Shown: positions 20,115 through 30,006 of the stretch, one piece after another
Layout of the letters: each line of letters starts with the position of its first letter
Position numbering within the stretch: position 1 is the stretch's first letter
Assembly: GCA_031267935.1 (NCBI GenBank)
Contig: JAIRYD010000133.1
Span: 1-32,482 of the forward strand
From: Tannerella sp.
GTDB taxonomy: Bacteria; Bacteroidota; Bacteroidia; Bacteroidales; Tannerellaceae
DNA length: 32,482 nucleotides
Direction: 5' to 3'
The notes under the pieces: generated by a model
What the model was told of the DNA's origin: nothing
What the model saw: the letters and a program-made list of their open reading frames with translations, nothing else
Databases searched by the model: none
Position numbers and translations under genes: made by a program

Positions 20115-23100
20115 TCAATTCTCCACATACACTTTTCGAGCCGGCTGCGCCTGGCCTCTCACCTGCGTTTTCACAAAATATATCCGGCCGGGCGCCACCG
20201 GAATCGACAGATGCGTACCCGCCGTTTCTCCGCGGTACACCGTCGTCCCCGTCACGTCGTATACCGTCACGCCCGCAAGCCGTCCGTCCGGATCTTCGAT
20301 GTGGATGCGGCCTGCTGCGGCATATATGTGCACATCGTCATCCGGCACGCTTTCCACGCCTGTCGGTGCGCCGATGTATAGACTGAAACGATCGTTCACT
20401 TCCGTCGCGCCCGCCACATTCGACGGCTGCACGGTAAACACGTACGTCGACTGCCGCTGCAGGTCGATCTCGCGGTCGCGCTGGCCGTGATCGACCAGAT
20501 ACACCGCACGTCCGAAGTCCGCCACGCCGGAAAAGTCGAGCGTCACAGGCGCATCCGTACTTTCCAGACGAAGACCCAGCTTCACCGGTGCGCTGAAATC
20601 GCCGCTGCGATTGATGGCCAGTGCGTCACGGTCGTCGGTGAGCGTATACACCTGCACGGGCACGCCGTCGACAAACGCCTTGCGCGAATCCTCGCCGGGG
20701 TCGTACGCGGCAGCGGCGCCTGTTTCGTTGCGCAGCAACGTCGCGTTGGCATACGACTGCTGGTGCGCCGTGATCCGCAGCATGCCGCGTTCCGACGGCG
20801 CACTGCGCAGTGCATAGCCCCGCGACGGGCCTGTGGTCGTCGTCATGGAGGCCTTCATCTGCAATGTGTTGAACGAGGCGCCCTGCCGCTTCATGACGAA
20901 AAACGACTGAAACGGCGCCACAAGCGGTTCCGTGCCGGCCGGCATCACTGCGTCCGCAATGATGTAGCGCATCGTATCGCCCGTGGTGAGCAGCGTAATG
21001 AATCCTTCGTCCACATTGCCGCTCCATATCTTATATGAATTTTCTATATTGCCGGCGTTGTCCGTCAGAAATTCAGCCACTTTCAGGTAGGCTGCAAACG
21101 GATTGACCACCTGTATCAGCGACCAGGTCGCGTCTACGGGCAGCGCCAGCACACCTGCCGCAGACAGGGAACCGTGCGTAATGAATTTTTCGGGATTGCC
21201 GCGCGTCAGAACGCCCGACGGTTGTCCGCCGATCCCCGTGTAGGATGTCGCAACTTTCGGGAAAGTGAAACGTTTGCCTTCCGTATCCGGCTGGATGTAT
21301 ATGTTGAACGGCCGGCCCAGCGGCAACGCCACGCCCATGCTTCCGAATGTGGCCGTAAACGTCTTTTCCGCCGCCACGGAACCCGGTATGTCCGGATTGC
21401 CCGACTGGAAGAAGTTCATGTAAACCGAACCCCAGTCGGGCTGGTTTGTGGCTTTGGGAAAATGGTAATCGCCCGTATACGTGTGTGTAAGCGGAGCCGA
21501 CCACATGACGAAACGGTCTTTTTCCGACGAAACGGGTTCGAAGTCGATCGAAGCGTTCCCGTACGTGAGGAGATGGATGCCGGCGATCATGGCGCGGTCT
21601 TCGAGATGGATATTACCGCATGCCGTTTCCGCCGTCAGTTCGGGATAGTGCGGACAGTCCTTGCCGAGGATGACATCCACGCAATCGCCGTTGGGCGCCC
21701 ACGTCATGGCGAGCGGCCGGCCGTTTTTGATCTGTACCCAGTTGTCCGGATTGAACCAGTCCGTATCGACGGCGCCCGTCCACCGGGCCGTGTCGGCGCC
21801 CAAAGGCGTGCCCAGCACCTTGACCGTGATTCGGCCCATTGGGAAACTCTTCGTCCGGAAAGGATACCACACGCCATCGGACGAAGGGATATTTCCGAAA
21901 TGCGGTCGCACGTAGAACGAAGTGTCGGCAGACGGATTGGTAAGGACCGGAAATGTATTGCCGATATAGGTCGAATCGCTTCTGTACCACCAGAACTCCA
22001 CATGTGCAGGCTCCTCGCTGAGGCAGACCGTATAGGACGGTACGCCCCGGCACACGGTGAAACTGCCCTGACAGCTCTCGAGCAGATAAATATATACGTC
22101 GGCCGTACGGGTGACGCTTTCGCATGTCAGTTTATAGGTGAAATGCACCAGATTGCTGCCGTACGACGGACCGGGAGCCGTATACATGATCTTGTTGTTC
22201 ACGATCTGAATGGAGCCGAACGTGCCGCTCAGCACGCCCGGGCCGCCCGGCGTCGTGATGTTGGCGGCCGTGAGCGGCAGGTTGTTGCACGGCGAATCCA
22301 GTATGTCGTTTGCAAAAACGTCGATCAGGACCGTGCCGTAATGCGGCACGGTGGCCAGGTCTTCGCGGACAAGGAATGTGGCTACCTCCACATGGTTGTT
22401 ACCCCAGTCGCATTCGAGGATCGCGTCCGGCACCATATTCCCGTTCACCAGCGTACCGCCTACAATAATATCGTAAACCCCCGCCACATCGACAACGGTA
22501 ATCTCGTACGTCTTCACATCGCCCGGATACAATGTCGTGCCGAGGACTTGATTGTAAATGGAAGGGTTGGCTTCGTCGTTGAGATAAATCCTGACCGGTA
22601 TGCTCGGATGCAGGGAGGCATCGCCGATGTTTCTCACCTTGAATGTCAGTTTTTTCGTGCTGACGTTGAGCGCAGCATCGATCACTTCGGCGTCGGGCGT
22701 GAGTACAATCGGCCGGATGATTTCCCGGCCAACCGCATGTTCGAAACTCGACGAGATGACGGTCTGCATGATATTGCCGTTATACACGAACGTCTTTTCG
22801 AGATCGGTGTCGTTCTTGTAAAAAGCATAGTCGGGATCCAGTGGATGGAACACCCTTTCCGGCATCGTGAGATCTGCCTTGATCTTCATCGGATGATAGT
22901 GAAACTGATTCCAGACGGGCGGCGCGGGCGCCAGATCGCGGTTTATTCCTTCCACGACGAGGATAAACCCGGCCGCATTGGTTCCGGTCGCATTGGATCG
23001 TCCCATGACTATGATATCGGCCGAACCGTCGCCATCCACATCGGCAATGGCGGGGTATTCATAACCGGTATAAGAAGTACAGGGATCCTTGCGCAAACGG

Positions 23101-24824
23101 ATCACATTCGGCTTATTGGCAGTCGTGGCATCAAGTCTTACATACGATTCCCGCGCCGAGATGATACGCAACGTTTGTTCGTCGCGGTAGCAAATATCCG
23201 CCATGCCGTCGTTGTCGAAATCGAACAGCGTAAAACCGGTATTGATGGAATCGTCATCGTGTTCCAGCATAAAGGACACTTTCAGACGGTCGTTCGACGC
23301 TACGCCGCTGTTGTTATCCCATGTAAATGAAATCAGACATCCGGCCACACTGGTGCTGGATAATGTCTTGGACGAAGTAACCCCTCCATCGGTCACATTC
23401 GGATGGACGGGAATTCCGGATAAAGTTGTACTGGTGCTGGGAGCAAAAGGTCTGCCGCAAATCAGGGAAATTTCCGGCAGTTTTTTCCCGTTCTGCACCT
23501 TTCCGTCTATATCGCCGATATAAAGATACGAACCCACTCCTTCCGCAGCAGGGCAATATGCCGTAAATGTTCTTGTTGTTAAAAGTGTTCCTGCCGTCAT
23601 CTCTTCATTCGGTCTCCAGACTCTTATCGTGTGCTCCATACGATAGCCGGAAGTCCTGCTAATATTGTGCGTGACGACTTCGGCCTTTCCGTCGCCGTCG
23701 ATATCGGCTACGGCCGTCCGGCCGTCCGGTACGCCGGCACAGGTCAACGTTTCATAAAGTCTTGTGACCATGTTAATGTGATGATAAATTTTCCCGCCGG
23801 CTATGTAATCGTAAATGCCGTCGCCGTCGATATCGTAGATCGCCGGAAAGGTGATGGAATGTTCATTATGATTATCAAAACTGAGGCCGGCGCCTACATA
23901 AGCGGTTTTGTTTGCAGCAATGGGACTGGAACCCAGGTCCTCAAATTTTGTAATACCTACACCGGTGGCCGCATTGTATACTTTATTGTAAACAATAAGT
24001 TCCGGCACGCCGTCCCCGTTCATATCCACAATTTGGGGAGTTGGACGATCATATATATTTGCACCGGAAGAAGACTCGTTACTGGCCCCGGAAGCATCAT
24101 ACCGGGTCGTGGTTCTCCATCTTTCCACAAGATTGAAGTTGTCGTCGGTGACTTCGAATGATGCGGTTTGTTTTTTATATAGAGCGGTGGACGAGTTATT
24201 GAAGCAGACAATGATTTCGCCGAATCTGTTGGGGCCTATGGCATTTACCAGCGCAATCTGTGAAGGGGAACCATGATAACCCGACTGGCAATGTTCAACG
24301 CCACCACCTGGGAGCGCAAACTTCCTGAGTACGGCGCCGGTCTGGCCGTTAAAGATATATAAGTAAGGCGAATTGTAATTTATACCGGTTCCATCCAAAC
24401 TCAGCGCCACGATTTCCGGCTTCCCGTCGCCATTAAGATCACCAACCATCGGTACGGTAAAACCATACAAACGATCTATGCCTTCTCCTCCGCCATTGCC
24501 TCCCTGTTGCCAGAATTTCTGTTGCGGTCCGAAAACTACCGTCGGCATTTCCGTAAAACAGCGATACAGCGTAGAATCGACATATCCGGTCGGATAGGGC
24601 GCCGCGCGCAAAAGAGGGATGCGGGGGCGTTCATTCTGTTCGCCGATCGTGAACTGTTTGAAATTGAATTCCAATGTTTTTGCAGCCGGCAACGTATCGG
24701 TCGGCACGGTCGTTCCGACAGGCTCGGAAGGGTGATTGATTCCGGCATACGACCCTGCTCCGCATAAAAGCGCGCACACGATCATCCCTTCGCGTAACAA
24801 CTTTTTTACATTCCAAACTTTCAT
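20115..24824 (-). CDS. 1569-aa secreted FG-GAP/VCBS-repeat (integrin-alpha-like) protein with T9SS-type C-terminal tail
   Basis: Type I signal (MKVWNVKKLLREGMIVCALLCGAGSYAG); DLNGDGKPEIVALS, DMNGDGVPELIVYN, DIDGDGIYDYIAGG, DIDGDGKAEVVTHN, DFDNDGMADICYRD, DVDGDGSADIIVMG; C-term VHIYAAAGRIHIEDPDGRLAGVTVYDVTGTTVYRGETAGTHLSIPVAPGRIYFVKTQ...KVYVEN. Confidence 0.88.
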   Translation of the reverse strand: MKVWNVKKLLREGMIVCALLCGAGSYAGINHPSEPVGTTVPTDTLPAAKTLEFNFKQFTIGEQNERPRIPLLRAAPYPTGYVDSTLYRCFTEMPTVVFGPQQKFWQQGGNGGGEGIDRLYGFTVPMVGDLNGDGKPEIVALSLDGTGINYNSPYLYIFNGQTGAVLRKFALPGGGVEHCQSGYHGSPSQIALVNAIGPNRFGEIIVCFNNSSTALYKKQTASFEVTDDNFNLVERWRTTTRYDASGASNESSSGANIYDRPTPQIVDMNGDGVPELIVYNKVYNAATGVGITKFEDLGSSPIAANKTAYVGAGLSFDNHNEHSITFPAIYDIDGDGIYDYIAGGKIYHHINMVTRLYETLTCAGVPDGRTAVADIDGDGKAEVVTHNISRTSGYRMEHTIRVWRPNEEMTAGTLLTTRTFTAYCPAAEGVGSYLYIGDIDGKVQNGKKLPEISLICGRPFAPSTSTTLSGIPVHPNVTDGGVTSSKTLSSTSVAGCLISFTWDNNSGVASNDRLKVSFMLEHDDDSINTGFTLFDFDNDGMADICYRDEQTLRIISARESYVRLDATTANKPNVIRLRKDPCTSYTGYEYPAIADVDGDGSADIIVMGRSNATGTNAAGFILVVEGINRDLAPAPPVWNQFHYHPMKIKADLTMPERVFHPLDPDYAFYKNDTDLEKTFVYNGNIMQTVISSSFEHAVGREIIRPIVLTPDAEVIDAALNVSTKKLTFKVRNIGDASLHPSIPVRIYLNDEANPSIYNQVLGTTLYPGDVKTYEITVVDVAGVYDIIVGGTLVNGNMVPDAILECDWGNNHVEVATFLVREDLATVPHYGTVLIDVFANDILDSPCNNLPLTAANITTPGGPGVLSGTFGSIQIVNNKIMYTAPGPSYGSNLVHFTYKLTCESVTRTADVYIYLLESCQGSFTVCRGVPSYTVCLSEEPAHVEFWWYRSDSTYIGNTFPVLTNPSADTSFYVRPHFGNIPSSDGVWYPFRTKSFPMGRITVKVLGTPLGADTARWTGAVDTDWFNPDNWVQIKNGRPLAMTWAPNGDCVDVILGKDCPHYPELTAETACGNIHLEDRAMIAGIHLLTYGNASIDFEPVSSEKDRFVMWSAPLTHTYTGDYHFPKATNQPDWGSVYMNFFQSGNPDIPGSVAAEKTFTATFGSMGVALPLGRPFNIYIQPDTEGKRFTFPKVATSYTGIGGQPSGVLTRGNPEKFITHGSLSAAGVLALPVDATWSLIQVVNPFAAYLKVAEFLTDNAGNIENSYKIWSGNVDEGFITLLTTGDTMRYIIADAVMPAGTEPLVAPFQSFFVMKRQGASFNTLQMKASMTTTTGPSRGYALRSAPSERGMLRITAHQQSYANATLLRNETGAAAAYDPGEDSRKAFVDGVPVQVYTLTDDRDALAINRSGDFSAPVKLGLRLESTDAPVTLDFSGVADFGRAVYLVDHGQRDREIDLQRQSTYVFTVQPSNVAGATEVNDRFSLYIGAPTGVESVPDDDVHIYAAAGRIHIEDPDGRLAGVTVYDVTGTTVYRGETAGTHLSIPVAPGRIYFVKTQVRGQAQPARKVYVEN

Positions 24825-24835
24825 TGTTTTGAACT

Positions 24836-27133
24836 TTATTCGTTATATTTTTCCTTCATGCACCGCACCGAGAATCCGTTCGCTCTGAACGCATTTTCGA
24901 TCGTGGCGCTTCCATTCCGGATATGCAGGCATTTGGCGCTCGGTCCAGCCGTTTCGGCCGTCCAGTAGTAACCGGAGGCGCCGACGTCGAAGAGCTGTCC
25001 CGTGCTGAAGTCGAGGCCGCCTGCAGCGGGCAGCACGAGGCCGCCTTCATAAGCCTGTCCGTAATTCCATCCGCCGACGGGTGTGAGCGCCTCCAGAAAT
25101 TCGGCGGCCGTCGGCACGCGCCATCCGGCAGGACACGGGTCGTACGGCGATTTCAGTCCGCCTGTGGTCCACAGCGAATTGTCGGCGTCGTCCGTGTCCG
25201 ACCAGGTGTACCAGGGTGGCAGCGTGCTCGTGATAAACGTCGCGGGACGTCGGTGCGACTCTTCCAGCGGATTGCTGCCGAGCGTCGTCACGTCCTGCGG
25301 AGAAACGTATGGTAAGGGCACTGCACTCCCCCGGTATGTAGATCGCTGTGTGCTGCCCGTCAGGGATTGGCTTCCCACTAAAGGTTCTTTCCGTCCCCAC
25401 TGGTACAGCAGTCCGTACGAGTCGACACTGCCCGGCGCATACGCCTTGGCGCCCAGGTTGCGGTCCATGAAGATCCGCCCCTTGTAGTTCACCTGACCGG
25501 CCGGACTGTCGGGATCATAACCGTTCCAGACATGCCACGACCAGACAATGTTGCTGCTTCCGTCGCGCAATACGAATACGGCATTGCCGGCGCCGTTCAG
25601 CGTGACGCCGGCAGGATTGGCACTCGGATACGTACTTGAAACGATGTTCGGTACGTCTTCCCACAGCAGATCGATCGTTGCGCCGGCACGGATTGTGCCG
25701 TCCATACCGGCTGTTGCCCTGTCAATAATAAGATTCGCGGCCGTCGCACTGCTCGTAAAGGATGCATACTGGCGCACGTGAATGGTTTTTGTCAGCGTAC
25801 CGGCCCGGAAAGTGATGGCGCCTTCGCGTACATACGCATCATATAGTTTATTGACCGAAAAGCCGGTATACGAAGGAGTCGTCGTCTGGGAGAGAAAAAA
25901 CGAACCGTTGTAGCTCACCGTCCATGCCGGAACTCCGGGATAATTGGTTTCTACGTAGATCTGTTTTGCATCTGTTTCGGTCATAACCATGTCGCCTTCG
26001 CTCAGGGCGAGATAATACTGCCCGTCGAAAACAAATTCTTTCATGCGTGCGTCGGTCACGCTCAGGTCGTATTCCAGATTGGCGCTCCGGATGGCTGCCG
26101 CCTCTTCTTTAGTGGCAAATCCCGGACGCGATATGTTTCTGATATTGATGAGATAGCGATGATTGCGCAGGAGGGGCAGCGTGTTGTCGGACGCATCGAT
26201 AAAGTCTACGCGGTAATACAGTTCCGGTCCGTTGTCATATTCGGCGCCGATCACAAGAAAAGTGGGATTGGGTGCGACGGCGGCTTCGGGGACGTATATT
26301 TCGCTGAAAAATTTGTTCGTGCCAATGATATATTCCTGTGTCGCAGTGATGGGCGTCGCATCCGTCGGGACGGATGGAGCCGTCGCTTTATGAAGCGTCC
26401 TGTCGAAGTTCGGCAGGCTGGGCGCCAGAAAACCTCTGTTTCGCGGATTATATACGTATATATGCTTAATTTTAAAATGATTACCGAATCCGAGGGAAGG
26501 GTCGACGGCAAACAGATCCACGCCTACATCTATTTTGGCAATGCTGCGCACGAGCGTCACTTCGACGCGTTCCATCACGACCGGATCCTGCACGAGCACA
26601 TATTCCGGGTCGTCGGATTCGCCCCACATCGGGAATGGCGCATACGGATTGGTTTGCCATTTCCCGCTGAAATTGAATTTCAATCTGTTATATACGTCGC
26701 CGAGTGTTTCGCCCGTCGCAATCGCGGCGCCGTCCAACACCGTGGAGGCGTTGGCGACCACCACCAGCTTCAACGGATTTTTATATCTTTGAAGTTTGAC
26801 GTCTGCGTCTTTCAGGTTGCCGTTCACTTCGCCGGCGCCCGGCTTTATTTTGGCGGGGTCGACCGTGATTCTGTAGCAGAACGTATCCACGCCTGAACCG
26901 TTTTTGGAAAAGGCAAGGATGTCCAGTTCCCGGATTTCGTTTTCATCGTCGGGCGAAAGGGCGTAAGTCGTAGCAGGATGAAGCACGCCGGGCACCGTCA
27001 TGCGGATCTTTACGTCGGACGTTTCCGCCGCCACATCGCCCCCTTCACCGTCAGGGGGATCCATGCTCTGGTGCTCCATCGAACACGCCACAAGCCCCCA
27101 CAACAGAAGAATTATATAATACCACTTTTTCAT
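24836..27133 (-). CDS. Fimbrillin-like lipoprotein with C-terminal FISUMP (Fibrobacter succinogenes major paralogous) domain; candidate tip/accessory pilin
   Basis: MKKWYYIILLLWGLVACS lipobox; ATTYALSPDDENEIRELDILAFSKNG fimbrillin-type strand; GRIFMDRNLGAKAYAPGSVDSYGLLYQWGRKEPL...DPCPAGWRVPTAAEFLEAL...YYWTAE...FSVRCMKE FISUMP pattern. Confidence 0.85.
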   Translation of the reverse strand: MKKWYYIILLLWGLVACSMEHQSMDPPDGEGGDVAAETSDVKIRMTVPGVLHPATTYALSPDDENEIRELDILAFSKNGSGVDTFCYRITVDPAKIKPGAGEVNGNLKDADVKLQRYKNPLKLVVVANASTVLDGAAIATGETLGDVYNRLKFNFSGKWQTNPYAPFPMWGESDDPEYVLVQDPVVMERVEVTLVRSIAKIDVGVDLFAVDPSLGFGNHFKIKHIYVYNPRNRGFLAPSLPNFDRTLHKATAPSVPTDATPITATQEYIIGTNKFFSEIYVPEAAVAPNPTFLVIGAEYDNGPELYYRVDFIDASDNTLPLLRNHRYLINIRNISRPGFATKEEAAAIRSANLEYDLSVTDARMKEFVFDGQYYLALSEGDMVMTETDAKQIYVETNYPGVPAWTVSYNGSFFLSQTTTPSYTGFSVNKLYDAYVREGAITFRAGTLTKTIHVRQYASFTSSATAANLIIDRATAGMDGTIRAGATIDLLWEDVPNIVSSTYPSANPAGVTLNGAGNAVFVLRDGSSNIVWSWHVWNGYDPDSPAGQVNYKGRIFMDRNLGAKAYAPGSVDSYGLLYQWGRKEPLVGSQSLTGSTQRSTYRGSAVPLPYVSPQDVTTLGSNPLEESHRRPATFITSTLPPWYTWSDTDDADNSLWTTGGLKSPYDPCPAGWRVPTAAEFLEALTPVGGWNYGQAYEGGLVLPAAGGLDFSTGQLFDVGASGYYWTAETAGPSAKCLHIRNGSATIENAFRANGFSVRCMKEKYNE

Positions 27134-27201
27134 TTCCCATTATTTAATCATGAAAAATCAATAACCTGCCGCATATCCTGCTTGTTCCTTCTCATACGCC
27201 A

Positions 27202-28629
27202 TCAACTGGAAGGATTCTGCATCACTCTGAAATTCTTCGTCATATTCCCCGCCTTGACGCTGATGGTTCCCGTCCGGGAAACCGTTTCCGGTCCTACAAT
27301 GATTTTCATATACCCGTCATGACTGTCGTCGACAGTGATCCATCCGTCGGAGGTGGTTGCCGTCCATCCCGCAGGGTGGCTCGTTTCGACGCCGACGTAA
27401 AACGTGCCGCCCGCATTGCCTGTCGTGATCGTACTCAGGTTCAGGCTCAGCCAGTGCATCTCCTTCACGACGACATTGCTCATGTCGGCCAGATTCCAGT
27501 CAAGAATCTCGACGCCGAGATTGCCTTTCTTGGAATAAAACGCGCTGTCGGCGGTGTTATGTCCGTCGCCGGTTACGTTTTTGATAATGAACTTATAACG
27601 GTGGTTCCGCAACAGCGGTCTGTATGCTTCAAATACTCCGCCGCTGTTTCTCTTTTCGAAGTCAAGGCGATAATATTGTGTGACGCCCAGCGGCGTATAC
27701 GTGCCGCCCACGACCAGACACGTGGCGGCAAAATCGTCTCCGCGATCGACGGCTGCGGCTTCGTATGTGTAAATCGTCTGCAGCAACTTGTGGTCGCCCG
27801 GCGGCACGGCGTAATGCTGGCCGGACCAAACGGTAAGCGGCTGCAACATATTTTCGGTCGGGATTGAAGGACTCGTCACTCTCATTCCGTCGCCATCCGT
27901 GATGATTCCGCTTGTGAGATCGTTGGGAGCTACGCGTCCGTATACTTTACGGTTATACAGGTAGACGTCCGTCAACGTAAAATCGGGTATGACGGCCGGC
28001 TCGTCCGCATATACTTCAATCGAAACTACGCTCCGCAAAAGCGTGATGCCCTGCAGACCGTGTTCTTTCATACTGTCGTTAATCCTCAGATTGCCGGCGC
28101 TCTGTCCCCACATGGGCAAAGGTTTGTACGATCCCGAAGTCACATTCCATACCATCAGATTATGAGACAGCAACCGGGCCAGCAATGCTTCTTTCTGCGC
28201 GCCGTGGGCAGGACTCAATGTTTCCAGTTCGTCTTCCACATTGGCAAGAAACACCAGCCGACAGTCAGTCGTATCGTTTTTCTGAAGTACTACGCTGAAC
28301 GACTTTTCGTTATATGGCGTCGTTTCCGGCGGAGTGATTGTGGTCGGAATGCCTTTCGCGCGATAGTCGAAATATTCGGCCTGCGTATCTTCGTCGACAC
28401 GGAACACCAGCACGTCGATGGTTCGGATCTCGTTTTCCGCGGCTTCGCTCATGCCGTACGTATGCGGCGTGGCGTTGGGCATGCGCACCGTGAAGACGAT
28501 ATGTTTCAGCGGCTCGCCCGATATCGGGCCGGGCACCTCGACAGCGGATGTACACGCCGTCAGCATCGCCAGCAAAAGGCATGATGCGGCGAGGGTGAAA
28601 CAGTATGCTATTTTATGTAACTCAGTCAT
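27202..28629 (-). CDS. Fimbrillin-like accessory lipoprotein with BACON-like C-terminal domain
   Basis: Lipobox LLLAMLTAC; HTYGMSEAAENEIRTIDVLVFRVDED fimbrillin motif; C-term HPAGWTATTSDGWITVDDSHDGYMKIIVGPETVSRTGTISVKAGNMTKNFRVMQ BACON-like. Confidence 0.8.
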   Translation of the reverse strand: MTELHKIAYCFTLAASCLLLAMLTACTSAVEVPGPISGEPLKHIVFTVRMPNATPHTYGMSEAAENEIRTIDVLVFRVDEDTQAEYFDYRAKGIPTTITPPETTPYNEKSFSVVLQKNDTTDCRLVFLANVEDELETLSPAHGAQKEALLARLLSHNLMVWNVTSGSYKPLPMWGQSAGNLRINDSMKEHGLQGITLLRSVVSIEVYADEPAVIPDFTLTDVYLYNRKVYGRVAPNDLTSGIITDGDGMRVTSPSIPTENMLQPLTVWSGQHYAVPPGDHKLLQTIYTYEAAAVDRGDDFAATCLVVGGTYTPLGVTQYYRLDFEKRNSGGVFEAYRPLLRNHRYKFIIKNVTGDGHNTADSAFYSKKGNLGVEILDWNLADMSNVVVKEMHWLSLNLSTITTGNAGGTFYVGVETSHPAGWTATTSDGWITVDDSHDGYMKIIVGPETVSRTGTISVKAGNMTKNFRVMQNPSS

Positions 28630-28647
28630 CGTTACTTCATCGTTTTT

Positions 28648-29742
28648 TTACATGTGCAATTCATTGTCACTGACGGAAAAATTCCAGTTTCCGATACTTA
28701 CGCCGACAGACAGCGATGTTTCATCGTCGGGGTTGCCGTCTATCGTAAACCGCATATAGAATACATACATGGTGGTGAAATCCAACTGCAACCGTCCTAC
28801 GGCATAGCGTTGAAGAATGTCTATCAGATCGATCCCTTCGTCCAGTCCGTTGATTCGCCAGGGTTCGCCGTTCCGGTAAAATTTCAACATCGGCCTGGCA
28901 CGTATTGTGCCGCGATCGTTGATCATCAGCGTGCTGCGCGATGTATACCATTCCGTGCCCGTATCGTCGACCGGCGAAAAACCTGATTTATAGTAATTCG
29001 TAGGTGCGCTGATCAGACTGTTGTCAAAATCGTAATAGCTGTTGTTGGCGGCAATCACCGTTTCGAACACGTCGTCGACGGGGTCGGAGCTTCTCACGGC
29101 GGTACCGTCGATCCGAATATTAAACATATAGGTGTCCTGCCGCAGATGGAGGCGCAGCGAATCGTAGGCTTCGGCACGGGTGGAAGGGGTTATCACGACA
29201 TTGTCCAGCACGCCGTAATACAGATTGTCCACGCCGGCGGTAATGGTGTCGCCCGGGAAAAGATAGTTGACGGAAAAATCGCTGAAATGACTGATATGCT
29301 TTATCGGCGTGACCGGCGCTATGGCAAAATTGCTTCGCCTCAGACCGCCCCATGCCACAAACTTGTAATACCCGGCCGCCAGCGAAACGGGCATGTAATA
29401 GATGCCTTTCTGTCTGAGCGTCGGCTGCAGGTCGGTGTATTTATCGATGTACACACCTGTCACCGCGTCGAACACGTATAAATCTACCTGCGATACGGCG
29501 TCCATATTGGAAGGGCGAATGCCCTTTTCGACCGTCAGGACTTCGGGATCGGCGTCCGTTATCTGCTCGACATCGTCGTATTCAAAAAATATGCGCACCG
29601 AACGCACCGTGTCGCCACTCACATACGGCGCCGGTGCACAGTCGTCCATATTGTCATTGATACACGACTGAAAAAACAGGCACGTACCGAATACGGTCGC
29701 AAGGATCACCTGCAGGAAATATTTTTTTGACGCTCGTTTCAT
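28648..29742 (-). CDS. FimB/Mfa2-family fimbrial anchor lipoprotein
   Basis: TCLFFQSCINDNMDDCAPAP lipobox region typical of Mfa2/FimB; VDLYVFDAVTGVYIDKYTD; LAAGYYKFVAWGG. Confidence 0.87.
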   Translation of the reverse strand: MKRASKKYFLQVILATVFGTCLFFQSCINDNMDDCAPAPYVSGDTVRSVRIFFEYDDVEQITDADPEVLTVEKGIRPSNMDAVSQVDLYVFDAVTGVYIDKYTDLQPTLRQKGIYYMPVSLAAGYYKFVAWGGLRRSNFAIAPVTPIKHISHFSDFSVNYLFPGDTITAGVDNLYYGVLDNVVITPSTRAEAYDSLRLHLRQDTYMFNIRIDGTAVRSSDPVDDVFETVIAANNSYYDFDNSLISAPTNYYKSGFSPVDDTGTEWYTSRSTLMINDRGTIRARPMLKFYRNGEPWRINGLDEGIDLIDILQRYAVGRLQLDFTTMYVFYMRFTIDGNPDDETSLSVGVSIGNWNFSVSDNELHM

Positions 29743-29938
29743 TTTTTTCTTCGTAATAATTATCCTTCACTTCAATCTCCGGTCGATAAAATGTTTTTTT
29801 CGGCCGTCAACAGTCTCAATAATTCAATTCACACACAACACGAACCAGGCTGTTGGGGGCTTCTCCCCCACCCTTTCGTCGGACGGATGCTTCCGACGCC
29901 GGCGCACATCGCCTTGCCTGATTCACAAAGGGAACAAA

Positions 29939-29974
29939 AGGGGGGATGCAAAACCTGAAGGCATGCATGCCCCC
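29939..29974 (-). terminator. Possible attenuating terminator between the fimbrillin gene and the Mfa2-like gene
   Basis: Minus strand GGGGGCATGCA...TGCATCCCCCCTTTTGTT: G/C-rich stem with one bulge and a short T-tract. Confidence 0.5.
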
Positions 29975-30006
29975 TTCTTTGTACAATATAAACTAACAAA
30001 ATAATA

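Noticed and set aside
21174-23330. 718-aa plus-strand ORF opposite the FG-GAP gene
   Set aside because: Antisense to a well-supported CDS with calcium-loop repeats; His/Arg/Val-rich translation typical of shadow ORFs.
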